The notes below the pieces were generated by a model. The model made no database searches. It saw only the letters and a list, made by a program, of their open reading frames with translations, and was not told where the DNA came from. Both the position numbers and the translations under genes were made by a program. Below, one piece after another: positions 8,148-16,800 of a stretch of DNA of 20,750 nucleotides (within the stretch, counting starts at the first letter, position 1; each line of letters starts with the position of its first letter). The DNA comes from CAYSDH01 sp964429805. Its GTDB lineage: Bacteria > Bacteroidota > Bacteroidia > Flavobacteriales_D > JABDKJ01. The DNA is taken from positions 1-20,750 of the forward strand of contig CAYSDH010000057.1 in the NCBI GenBank assembly GCA_964429805.1, in the 5' to 3' direction.

Positions 8148-9137
8148 ATGAAAGTAGCTGTTGTTGGTGCCACCGGAATGGTAGGCAGAAAGATGCTCCA
8201 AGTCTTAGAGGAGCGAAGTTTTCCGGTAGACGAATTGGTGCCTGTCGGGCGAAGTACGGTGGGTGAGTCAGTGACATTCAAAGGGCAAGAATACACAGTT
8301 GTCGATATGCAGTCAGCGGTAGATTCTCAATCAGACGTGGCACTTTTTTCAGCTGGCGGACAAACATCTTTAGAGTGGGCGCCAAAGTTTGCAGACAAAG
8401 GGACTGTTGTCATTGATAACTCATCGGCATGGAGAATGCATGATGACAAAAAATTAGTGGTACCAGAAGTAAACGGAGATGCAGTCACCGCTGACGATAA
8501 GATTATTGCCAACCCCAATTGCTCGACTATTCAGATGGTTGTGGCGCTTGCGCCTTTGCATCAGGCGTACGGGATTAAAAGACTAGTAATATCTACTTAC
8601 CAATCGGTATCGGGCACAGGCAAGGCTGCCGTAGAGCAGATGGATAATGAGCGAGCAGGTATCGACTCAGAAAAAGTTTACCCATACACTATAGACCGCA
8701 ACTGTCTGCCGCATTGCGACATTTTTTTAGACAATGGCTACACCAAAGAAGAGATGAAGTTGGTGCATGAGACAAGAAAAATTCTAAGAGAGCCAAGCAT
8801 CATGGTCACAGCCACAGCGGTAAGAGTGCCCGTGGATGGAGGTCACAGCGAGTCGGTCAATGTCGAGTTTGATAAAGACTTTGATATGGCCGAAGTGAGA
8901 GCCAAGTTGTCTGCCGCTGCAGGAATCACCTTGGTCGATGATGTGGCAAATAATAAGTACCCCATGCCTCTCTATGGTAAAGACACAGATGACGTGTATG
9001 TAGGTCGTTTGAGAAGAGATGAGTCTCAAGCCAATACGCTCAACATGTGGATTGTATCTGACAATTTGAGAAAAGGTGCGGCTACCAATACCATTCAGAT
9101 AGCCGAAGACATGCTAAAGAGAGGCTTACTGAGCTAG
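8148..9137 (+). CDS. asd: Aspartate-semialdehyde dehydrogenase
   Basis: 329 residues, the normal size for this enzyme. It reduces aspartyl-4-phosphate to aspartate semialdehyde with NADPH, the branch point towards lysine/diaminopimelate, threonine and methionine, in the cytoplasm. The N-terminal Rossmann motif VVGATGMVGRKML (about 5-17) binds NADP. C125 in IANPNCSTIQM is the catalytic thiol, Q152 in STYQSVSGTGKAA the substrate-positioning Gln, and H233 in RVPVDGGHSESV (with R226) the acid/base region. All key residues are present and nothing suggests truncation. It stands alone between a divergent surface protein and a co-directional aminotransferase-fold gene 132 nt downstream. Confidence 0.97.
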   Translation: MKVAVVGATGMVGRKMLQVLEERSFPVDELVPVGRSTVGESVTFKGQEYTVVDMQSAVDSQSDVALFSAGGQTSLEWAPKFADKGTVVIDNSSAWRMHDDKKLVVPEVNGDAVTADDKIIANPNCSTIQMVVALAPLHQAYGIKRLVISTYQSVSGTGKAAVEQMDNERAGIDSEKVYPYTIDRNCLPHCDIFLDNGYTKEEMKLVHETRKILREPSIMVTATAVRVPVDGGHSESVNVEFDKDFDMAEVRAKLSAAAGITLVDDVANNKYPMPLYGKDTDDVYVGRLRRDESQANTLNMWIVSDNLRKGAATNTIQIAEDMLKRGLLS

Positions 9138-9269
9138 TGTGCGCAGAAATTGAGCGCTATTTGCACTCGATTCAACGAAGGATACCAATAGTTTATCCCA
9201 GTTTTCTCATGCGATTTACTTTGATGAACTGATAATAAAGTCTCATCTTTGAGTTCAGATTATTGGATT

Positions 9270-10841
9270 ATGTCAACTTTAGCCACCTCTGGACAGTCTA
9301 TCCTCGCTCGAGTGCGAAAGAACATTCTTGGCGCTGAACAGCGTTTTACTACACCCTATGGACTCAAAAAAATAGTCTATGCCGACTGGGTAGCCAGTGG
9401 ACGCATGTACGCTCCCATAGAAGATCATTTTAAAGAAAACATCCTTCCCTTTGTGGGCAATACGCACACCGAGACTTCTGTGTGCGGCACCGCCATGACC
9501 AAGGCGTACCATGAGGCGCAGCATGTCATTAAGAAGCATGTAAATGCGGACAAGAATGATGTGCTAATTTGTGCAGGTAGCGGAATGACTGGTGTGGTCA
9601 ACAAATTTCAGCGCATACTCGGGCTTAAAGTCAATGAGCGTTTTAGTGACAAAAAGGCCATTCCTGCGAATGAACGTCCAGTGGTTTTTTGCACCCACAT
9701 GGAGCATCACTCTAATCAGACCTCGTGGATTGAGACGATTTGTGATGTGGTGGTGGTTGAGCCAAATGAAAAAGGACTAGTCTGTTTAGAGAATTTCAAA
9801 GCAGCCATTGATACATATTCAGATAGAGAGCTAAAGATTGCCGCAATCACGTCTTGTTCAAACGTGACAGGTATTTTCTCTCCATACTATGAGATAGCAG
9901 AATTGATTCACAATGCCGGGGGACTTTGTTTTGTGGATTTCGCATGTTCTGCGCCTTATGTGTCTATTGACATGCATCCTGCCAATCCTGCGCAACGACT
10001 AGATGCTGTGTTGTTTTCACCTCACAAATTTTTAGGAGGTCCGGGTACCTCTGGTGTGTTAGTCTTTAATAAAGATCTGTACGCTTCCTCAGTTCCTGAT
10101 AATCCTGGTGGAGGAACTGTAGCTTGGACTAACCCATGGGGTGAGCATAAGTACTTTGATGATATTGAGGCGAGAGAAGATGGTGGTACTCCAGCATTCC
10201 TTCAGACCATGAAGACAGCCTTTGCCATCAAGCTCAAAGAGGAGATGGGGGTAGAGACTATTCTGCATCGTGAAAAAGAGTTGATGGACCTTATCTGGTA
10301 TGAGCTCAATGCTATAGACGGACTCACTGTATTGGCAAGCGATGTGCGAGAGAGATTGAGCATTATATCTTTTTACATCGATGGGCTCCATTATAACCTA
10401 GGAGTGAAGATGCTCAATGACCGATTTGGTATTCAGATGCGTGGAGGGTGCGCATGTGCGGGTACCTACGGGCATTATCTTTTAGGAGTTGATAAGGCTC
10501 ATTCTTGCTCCATTACTGAGGCCATTTCTCTAGGCGACTTGAGTTCAAAGCCAGGCTGGATTCGTTTCTCTTTGCACCCAACCATGAGTGGAGGTGAAGC
10601 CTTATTTATTTTATATGCTGTAGAAGAGCTTGCTGCACATCATGCAGAATGGGCGAAGGATTACATTTACCAGCCACAGTGCAATGAGTTCATTCACATG
10701 GATGGCATGGATGAGGAGCGACAAAAGCAACGACTCAACAGTTGGTTTGACATCGGACTGATTCCTTCTTCAGAGCAAGGTGCCCTAGCATCAAGTGCGG
10801 GTCAGAATATTTTAGACTGGTCAGCGGAGAAGGGTGTGTGA
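9270..10841 (+). CDS. Class V aminotransferase-fold PLP enzyme (cysteine desulfurase-like)
   Basis: 523 residues from the ATG at 9270; an in-frame TTG at 9249 would add seven residues without support. It is a fold-type I PLP enzyme: H146/H147 in MEHHSNQ stack on the cofactor, D223 in CFVDFACSAPY binds the pyridine nitrogen, and K253 in LFSPHKFLGGPGTSG is the Schiff-base lysine. RGGCACAGTYGHYLLGVD (391-408) holds C394 and C396 near the place where SufS-type desulfurases carry the active Cys, but the order differs from SufS or IscS. It is about 100 residues longer than SufS, the extra part being mainly C-terminal. Substrate is unknown: desulfurase, lyase or kynureninase-like chemistry are all possible. 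No suf or isc genes are near, so a housekeeping Fe-S role is not supported by context. Confidence 0.85.
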   Translation: MSTLATSGQSILARVRKNILGAEQRFTTPYGLKKIVYADWVASGRMYAPIEDHFKENILPFVGNTHTETSVCGTAMTKAYHEAQHVIKKHVNADKNDVLICAGSGMTGVVNKFQRILGLKVNERFSDKKAIPANERPVVFCTHMEHHSNQTSWIETICDVVVVEPNEKGLVCLENFKAAIDTYSDRELKIAAITSCSNVTGIFSPYYEIAELIHNAGGLCFVDFACSAPYVSIDMHPANPAQRLDAVLFSPHKFLGGPGTSGVLVFNKDLYASSVPDNPGGGTVAWTNPWGEHKYFDDIEAREDGGTPAFLQTMKTAFAIKLKEEMGVETILHREKELMDLIWYELNAIDGLTVLASDVRERLSIISFYIDGLHYNLGVKMLNDRFGIQMRGGCACAGTYGHYLLGVDKAHSCSITEAISLGDLSSKPGWIRFSLHPTMSGGEALFILYAVEELAAHHAEWAKDYIYQPQCNEFIHMDGMDEERQKQRLNSWFDIGLIPSSEQGALASSAGQNILDWSAEKGV

Positions 10842-10862
10842 TTAATTCACCTTATAGAAGTC

Positions 10863-11489
10863 TCATTCATCTTTTTCCTTCGGTAGTTTTTCTTTTGGGT
10901 CATACCTGCTTTCAAGTCTGAGTGCATTTTCTTCAACTGTAGTTTCAAATCCCATTCTCTTCCTTCTCTCGTTGACTCCGTTTGGATTTTCAATCGGCCA
11001 TATGAAGCGTTCTGTTTCTCCGTTGTCTAGTTTTTGTCCGTATGACTGAGTGCCGTATATCTGTTTTTGTCCTTTGTGCATTAAGACTCTGTCTTCCATC
11101 ATGGCAGCATGTTGCTTTTTTGCCTCTCCGTTTTCTGCTCTTAATTTGATTATAGGTAATCTCTCCTCTAAGACACTATTGCTCCCATGTTGCGTGATCA
11201 GGAATATTGCATCAGCAGCTTTTTCTCCAATCAATCGTTGAGGAAGCCATCCATGTATTTCCATTATAGAGTCTAATGTGTGTTGGTTGGCTTCATCTAT
11301 TTCCATCATTCGTCCGAGTATTTTTGAGTCCATGCTTCCATTGGCATAGAGCTCTTGACGGATTACTTGATCACTGTCGTGCATTTTCTCAAGTAGACTG
11401 GTCAAATCTGCGTATTGGTTTGTTCTTTCTTTCTGCGGTGTGCAAGACAGAATTAGAATAGATGCGGCAACTATAGCGGTGGCTTTCAT
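10863..11489 (-). CDS. DUF6624 lipoprotein
   Basis: 208 residues. The N-terminus MKATAIVAASILILSC is a lipoprotein signal with lipobox LILSC, so C16 should be lipidated. The mature part matches the DUF6624 pattern as I know it: a helical first half, then WLPQRLIGEKAADAIFLITQH (about 81-101), LPIIK, a helix ending AAMMEDRVLMHKGQKQIYGTQ, and IENPNGVNERRKRMGFET near the C-terminus. The role of the family is unknown. It ends 21 nt from the convergent aminotransferase-fold gene with no obvious terminator between them. It could be the last gene of the polymerase-containing run or have its own promoter, listed separately. Confidence 0.82.
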   Translation of the reverse strand: MKATAIVAASILILSCTPQKERTNQYADLTSLLEKMHDSDQVIRQELYANGSMDSKILGRMMEIDEANQHTLDSIMEIHGWLPQRLIGEKAADAIFLITQHGSNSVLEERLPIIKLRAENGEAKKQHAAMMEDRVLMHKGQKQIYGTQSYGQKLDNGETERFIWPIENPNGVNERRKRMGFETTVEENALRLESRYDPKEKLPKEKDE

Positions 11490-11493
11490 ATTA

Positions 11494-11526
11494 GAAAGGT
11501 ACTATACATTCTTCATTTAGTTGCAA
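11494..11526 (-). promoter_or_regulatory. Possible promoter for the DUF6624 lipoprotein, nearly leaderless
   Basis: Minus strand TTG (11526-11524), 22 nt, then TACCTTTC (11501-11494), two mismatches from TAnnTTTG. The box ends only 4 nt before the ATG, so a transcript from it would have almost no leader. Weak call. Confidence 0.25.
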
Positions 11527-11592
11527 GTCGACTTCTCTGCGTCTTATTGACCGCGCGCGGAAATTTTTCTGCGCTAACCGGGTCGATTAGAA

Positions 11593-12168
11593 TCACCACA
11601 GTTGCCCGATAAGCATCTTTACTTGAACGCCTGTTGTTGGTCTTATTCTGTCATAACTCAAAAATGACTCCACTCCAATTCCAAAGTGATTACTGATTCT
11701 CCATTCACCTCTTGTTCGAATTTTAATTCCAAAAGTGTCTTCGTTGAGCTGTGTTGATTCATAGTAGGTGCCTCCTTGCCCTTGTTGAATTGGCTTCCAG
11801 TCTGTGCTGTAGTAGTGTTGGAAGTACCCCGGGCCTATAGTTGCGAGGAGTCTTAGTTTTCTTTGTCGATTCCTGTAGACTACTCTTCCATATGATAACT
11901 CGACCGATAATATTTCATGCCATGGAGATTGTAGAGAATACTTGCCCGTAATCAAATCATTCGGAGTTGTTTCATTGTTCCACCCGCCTATATTCATTGA
12001 TATCGAATAGACGTCTTTTTCTTTTTTGACTATTTCAAATGATTGAGATACTCCAAAATTGGTGACTGATACTCCTGCTGTATAATAATACCAATTGCAG
12101 ATATCAGGTTGAGCTTGACTTGTTAGAAACAGCAATTGGAAGATGATAAGTACTTTGAACCTTTGCAT
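11593..12168 (-). CDS. Small exported protein, outer-membrane beta-barrel type
   Basis: 191 residues, with a signal peptide MQRFKVLIIFQLLFLTSQAQ. The mature sequence alternates short amphipathic strands with Gly/Asn turns (YYYTAGVSVTNFGVSQSFEI, VELSYGRVVYR, LRLLATIGPGYF, IKIRTRGEWRI, FGIGVESFLSYDR, GVQVKMLIGQLW) and ends in an aromatic residue, W191, typical of outer-membrane barrels. About eight strands are expected from this length. No named family is recognised. It starts 31 nt downstream of dinB on the same strand, so it may be read through from the polymerase operon, but nothing in it suggests a DNA-repair role. Confidence 0.7.
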   Translation of the reverse strand: MQRFKVLIIFQLLFLTSQAQPDICNWYYYTAGVSVTNFGVSQSFEIVKKEKDVYSISMNIGGWNNETTPNDLITGKYSLQSPWHEILSVELSYGRVVYRNRQRKLRLLATIGPGYFQHYYSTDWKPIQQGQGGTYYESTQLNEDTFGIKIRTRGEWRISNHFGIGVESFLSYDRIRPTTGVQVKMLIGQLW

Positions 12169-12199
12169 CTTGATTTTTGGTTGTTACTTGTGAAGGTAC

Positions 12200-13417
12200 T
12201 CACTGCTTCCGATGCGCCAAAAGCGGAGGAGGCTCACCATTAAACGGATTAAAGCGACCAAGACTTTTTGCATCCATACCCACTGCACGTATTACTGCGC
12301 GGTCGCCATACTTGTCGCGCATCTTGTCCATGGCTTGATAGAGATTGATGATTTTGTCATTGTCTTCAAAAAGATTAATCTGATAGCCTCCCTGTACTAG
12401 GTGACTGAAGCGTATACCGATCAGTCGTACCAACAATCTTCTGTCATATAGTTTCTCAAATAACTCGAGTGCAGCAGGCAGCAAGCTGTGATCGGCTGAG
12501 GTGTATGATATTTTCTTCTGTACACTGTACGTCTGAAAATCGGAGTAGCGTAGTTTGATGGTCACGCAGGCCGTGAGTCGGTCACCTCTGCGCAGCTGGA
12601 AAGCAAGATTTTCGCACATGGCAGTGAGTATGGATTTGAGCTTTTTGGTGTCGGTCGTGTCGCGATCAAAGGTGCGTTCTGTAGAGATAGATTTACGCTC
12701 GGTATACTGTACCACAGGACTCTTGTCTATGCCGTTGGCCTTCTTCCAAAGTACCTGTCCGTTTTTGCCAAACACACGTTCCATCAGGTCCATGGGCATT
12801 TCCTGCATGGTCTCTATGCGTTTTACTCCCAGGTCGCAGAGCCTGCGATAAGTCTTCTCACCCACCATGGGGATTTTGCGCACGGAGAGTGGAGCGAGAA
12901 AAGGTTTGGCTTCTCCTTTTGCTATCCTGATCTGGTTGCAGGGCTTGGCTTCTCCAGTGGCAATTTTTGATACGGTCTTGTTTTCTGACAGGCCGAAAGA
13001 GATGGGGAGTCCAGTCTCTTTCATAATCTTCTGCCTCAGTTCGCTGGCCATTTTGTAGGTGCCAAAAAAGCGGTCTGTGCCAGTCAGATCCAGATAAAAT
13101 TCGTCAATGCTCGACTTCTCATACAGAGGCACACTCTCTGCAATCACGTCAGTAACCATACGCGAATACTTGGTGTATGTTCCTGAGTTGCCGCGTATCA
13201 CAATCGCCTCTGGGCAGAGTTGTCTAGCCAGCTTCATGGGCATGGCTGAGTGTATACCAAAACTGCGTGCTTCATAACTACAAGAAGCGACTACACCACG
13301 GTCACTCGTGCCACCAATCAAGATGGGTTTCTTTTCTAGTCGACTGTCGAGTAGGCGTTCGCAAGACACAAAGAATGTGTCGAGATCCATATGTGCGATG
13401 GCGCGTGGGCTAGTCAT
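12200..13417 (-). CDS. dinB: DNA polymerase IV, Y-family translesion polymerase
   Basis: 405 residues. It copies past damaged template bases with low fidelity. Catalytic carboxylates are intact: D11 in HMDLDTFF and D105/E106 in SIDEFYLD; SYEARSFGIHSAMP (47-60) is the fingers motif for the incoming nucleotide. The helix-hairpin-helix region lies around 178-215 (VRKIPMVGEKTYRRL), and the little-finger domain about 240-345. QINLF (346-350) matches the sliding-clamp motif QxxLF, but here it is followed by 55 more residues (RAVGMDAKSLGRFNPF) and is not at the extreme end. Its start overlaps the end of the DUF559 gene by 8 nt, implying translational coupling. Intact catalytic residues separate it from ImuB, the inactive Y-family relative in dnaE2 cassettes. 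Confidence 0.95.
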   Translation of the reverse strand: MTSPRAIAHMDLDTFFVSCERLLDSRLEKKPILIGGTSDRGVVASCSYEARSFGIHSAMPMKLARQLCPEAIVIRGNSGTYTKYSRMVTDVIAESVPLYEKSSIDEFYLDLTGTDRFFGTYKMASELRQKIMKETGLPISFGLSENKTVSKIATGEAKPCNQIRIAKGEAKPFLAPLSVRKIPMVGEKTYRRLCDLGVKRIETMQEMPMDLMERVFGKNGQVLWKKANGIDKSPVVQYTERKSISTERTFDRDTTDTKKLKSILTAMCENLAFQLRRGDRLTACVTIKLRYSDFQTYSVQKKISYTSADHSLLPAALELFEKLYDRRLLVRLIGIRFSHLVQGGYQINLFEDNDKIINLYQAMDKMRDKYGDRAVIRAVGMDAKSLGRFNPFNGEPPPLLAHRKQ

Positions 13418-13802
13418 TGGTCTTGTTTTTTTGCCATTGATTTATATAGTCGTCAATGGTCTTGAGTACATTATCTATCTCTTCAAATACCTGATGGTCA
13501 GTAAACCGGAGGAGGTTCACTCCGAGACTATTTAAAGACTCTTCTTTGATGAGGTCTTTTTGTTTCACTTCTTCAAGTAGATGGCTAGAACCGTCTACCT
13601 CAATAGCAAGCATGAGTTCATGACAAAAGAAATCTGCGATGTGTCGACCGAGCGGCTTCTGTCGATGAAAATCATAGCCTCGCATTTGTTTGCCTTTTAG
13701 TTGTAGCCACAAGAGGATTTCTGAGCGTGTCGAGTTGTTCCGATGCTTCCGCGCATACTCCTTCAGGTAGCGTTCGTATGGTATGATTTTTCTTCTTGCC
13801 AT
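13410..13802 (-). CDS. DUF559 (Vsr-like nuclease fold) protein
   Basis: 130 residues, the usual size for a stand-alone DUF559 protein. Conserved features: STRSEILLWLQLKGKQMRGYDF (about 24-45, with E28), FHRQKPLGRHIADFF (45-59, D57), LAIEVDGSSH (65-74, E68, D70, H74) and NLLRFTDHQVF (96-106). D57, E68/D70 and H74 sit where the restriction-endonuclease/Vsr fold has its metal-binding core, so DNA nicking or cleavage is likely by fold but unproven. No secretion signal. It lies between dnaE (41 nt upstream) and dinB (8-nt overlap). It also lies next to a palindromic repeat pair in the dnaE 3' end. It may be a functional partner of the polymerases or a selfish insertion; the sequence does not decide. 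Confidence 0.88.
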   Translation of the reverse strand: MARRKIIPYERYLKEYARKHRNNSTRSEILLWLQLKGKQMRGYDFHRQKPLGRHIADFFCHELMLAIEVDGSSHLLEEVKQKDLIKEESLNSLGVNLLRFTDHQVFEEIDNVLKTIDDYINQWQKNKTND

Positions 13803-13835
13803 CTTATTTCTTTAATGCATCCAAAACACCACTCT

Positions 13836-13861
13836 CCACATCATCACTCCACATCATCACT
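13836..13861. repeat. 13-nt perfect tandem duplication spanning the dnaE stop codon
   Basis: CCACATCATCACT occurs at 13836-13848 and again at 13849-13861 with no gap and no mismatch. The dnaE stop (TGA, 13846-13844 on the minus strand) lies in the first copy. Thirteen is not a multiple of three, so a gain or loss of one copy would change the reading frame at the C-terminus. Confidence 0.9.
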
Positions 13862-16800
13862 CCCCACGTCACTTCCCCTCTTGAGAGGGGATTGAGGGGT
13901 GTGTTCTACTCTGGGCATCAACCTCCCCACGTCACTTCCCCTCTTGAGAGGGGACCGAGGGGTGTGTTCTACTCCGGGCATCAGTCCCTCTATTCCTTCG
14001 TTCCTCCCCGTCTCTTCCACATACCGTATGTCGTCCACATAAGGTAGCCGCTCCAAGTAATCGGCCTCCAGTGTGTAGAAACCAAACTCTTCTTTGACCA
14101 CTCCACTCACCTTATAGACTCCCTTTCCTCTGTACGGATATCGTGCGGCCACACTCGGAAATTGGACCGTGTCAAGGAAGTGCCCGTTGCGGTCTATGAA
14201 GTTGCCAAAGTTCATGCGGTCACCCTTTTTGGTCTTGGTGTTTTTGGCCGTGACTAGGTATCCATACACGGTCACATGTTGGTCTTGATACTCGTGTATG
14301 TTATGTGCCCTCACGGGGTCGTCAACAGGTTCTTTGAGCAGGTCAAAGGGGTTGCATAGCGGAAAACCCAAGTGCTCCATCTGATCAAAAGCATCTTCTA
14401 AGTCGATGTGTGTGAGCGTAGGTAGTGTGTAGTTTTTCGGTGTGGCTCGAAAGAGCAGTGGCTGTTCTTCTTTTGCTTTTACTTTATTCAGAATCCGATA
14501 AGCCTCCCACATCAACGTCTTTTTATTCTGCTCAATACTGCGTAGTGCTCCTGAGCGAATCAATAGACCAACTTGCTCTAGTCCTATAGACACACGCTCG
14601 GTCAAGTCGAGTAAGGTGTCAAAGGGGCCGTTTGCTTTACGTTCTTCGACAACGGATTTTGCCACGGCATCGTTCAAACTCTTGACCATGTGGAAGCCAA
14701 GATGTACGGTCTTGCCAGAGATACTCGTCAACTGATCACTCATATTAACACATGGCGCTTCGATGATAGCTCCACACATGAGCGCCTCATGCACATAGTG
14801 CTCACGGCTGTAAAAACCACCTCCATTATTGAGCGTGGCCACCATGTATTCTATAGGGTAATAGGCTTTCAAAAAGAGACTCTGATAACTCTCTACGGCA
14901 TATGATGCAGAGTGGCCTTTGGCAAATGCATAACCCGCAAAACTTTCTGTCTGTCGCCAGATCTCGGCAGTGAGTTCGTGGCTGTAGCCTTTCTCATTAA
15001 TACAGTTGTCAAAAAACTTTTCTTTGACCGCTTGAAATTCTGCACGAGAACGATACTTGCCTGACATGCCTCTACGCAGCACATCGGCTTCACCAAGTGT
15101 AAGCCCGGCAAAGTAGTGGGCCACTTTAATCACGTCTTCTTGATAGACCATGACGCCATAAGTCTCTGGCATAATCTCGAGCATGACGGGGTGCGCATCT
15201 TTTCTGCGCTCGGGCTCACGTTTTCGTTTGATGTAAGTCTGCATCATACCCGACTGCGATACGCCCGGGCGGATGACCGAACTGGCGGCCACCAGACCCA
15301 AGTAATCGTCTACCTCTAGTTTTTTCATGAGCATGCGCATGGCTGGTGACTCTACATAAAAACAGCCAATGGCTTGTCCGGTGCGCAGCATGTGTTTTAC
15401 TTTCTCATCTTCTTTAAACCTGCGTATGTCGTGGATGTCAATCGCGGGGTGGTCAGGGTGATTTTCACGGACCAGTTGCACCGTGTCTTTAATCTTACCG
15501 AGACCACGTTGACTCAGTATGTCAAACTTGTTGAGCCTGATGTCTTCCGCTTCGAGCATACTGTACTGCACAGTCGGAAATCCTTTTGGCGGCATAAAAC
15601 TGGCCGAGTAATAGGAGAGTGGTTTCTCTGAGATGAGTATGCCGCAAGAGTGTATGCTCAAGTGACTGGGCATATCTTGTAGGTAGGTGGCGTAACGTAG
15701 CACAAGATCTTTGATGTGGTCATTGCCACTGGCTTGTGGTCCTTGTTTTTCCCAGCGTGGACGAAAGTAATGCCCACGTGAAGTAGTGCCGATGGTCTCT
15801 ATCTCATGAGCAGGTAGGCCAAACACTTTGCCTAATTCTCTGCGCGCAGCACGAAACTGAAATGTGCTGTAGGCACCGAGTAGTGCAGAATTAGGGAAGC
15901 GCTTGAAGATGTAGTTGGTGATGTCTTCGCGGTCGGCCCAAGAGAAGTCGATGTCAAAGTCTGGAGGACTTGAGCGAAAGAGATTGATAAATCGCTCGAA
16001 GTAAAGATCTAGTTCGATGGGGTCCACATCAGTGATGCGGAGTAGATAAGCGACTACGCTATTGGCACCACTTCCTCGTCCGACATGGAAGTACTTATTC
16101 TTGCGAGCATAATTGATGATGTCCCAGTTGATGAGAAAGTAAGAGACAAATCCTTTTTTGATAATCAGGTCCAGTTCTTTTTTGACCCGCGCATGTGTCT
16201 CGTCATCGGCTTGAGGGTAGCGGTAGGGTAGACCCGCCTCGCAGAGTGCGCGCAGCAATCGCTCATCCTCTTGGGTTGACTCTGAGTAGCATTGCAGATT
16301 AGCGTGCTTCTCATCAGCTGGGTTCAGATACTCTTTCATAAAGCTGGCCGAACAGCTTTTCATTACTGCTTCAGTATTCTCCAGTATCTGAGAAAACTCG
16401 CTGAATAGTTCTTTGAGTTCATCTCTACTCAGCATCGAGTCTGTGGACTTGCCTTCTTCAGATTTGGGTAGCTGACTGAGTAGCATATTCTTGTCCATGG
16501 CTCGGAGCAAGCGGTGTATATTGAAGTCGCGCTTATGTCTGAAAGAGGCTGAGTGAAGGAGCACAACCTTCGAACTGATTTTTTTTCCTAGGTCTGAAAA
16601 ACGAAAACGATTCAACTCATTAGGAGCGACTCCGATGTATTCATGCGCCCTTAGTTTGACATCTTTTGCCTTTTGCCAAGGATAGATGATGAGTGCATGT
16701 TCAAATTTTGGAGCCCGCGCTTCGAAGTCCTTTTTTTCATGGAGGTGCGCACTTAAAAACTCGTTGAGCTCGCGAAATCCTTCTGCATTTTTAGCCAGGC

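Noticed and set aside
10089..10391. 100-residue minus-strand open frame
   Set aside because: Fully inside the aminotransferase-fold gene with no family match.
11551..11560. Perfect 10-bp palindrome CCGCGCGCGG followed by AAATTTTT
   Set aside because: Too short to form a loop as an intrinsic terminator and no plus-strand gene ends there; left as a GC-rich oddity upstream of the DUF6624 gene.
12200..13417. ImuB, the inactive Y-family partner of DnaE2
   Set aside because: D11, D105 and E106 are all present, so this is a catalytic DinB.
13860..13983. CRISPR-like repeat pair
   Set aside because: Only two contiguous copies with no variable spacers and in-frame translation; no cas genes.
13796..14047. 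83-residue plus-strand frame through the palindromic repeats
   Set aside because: Antisense to the dnaE 3' end; open only because the 63-nt repeat is in frame on both strands.
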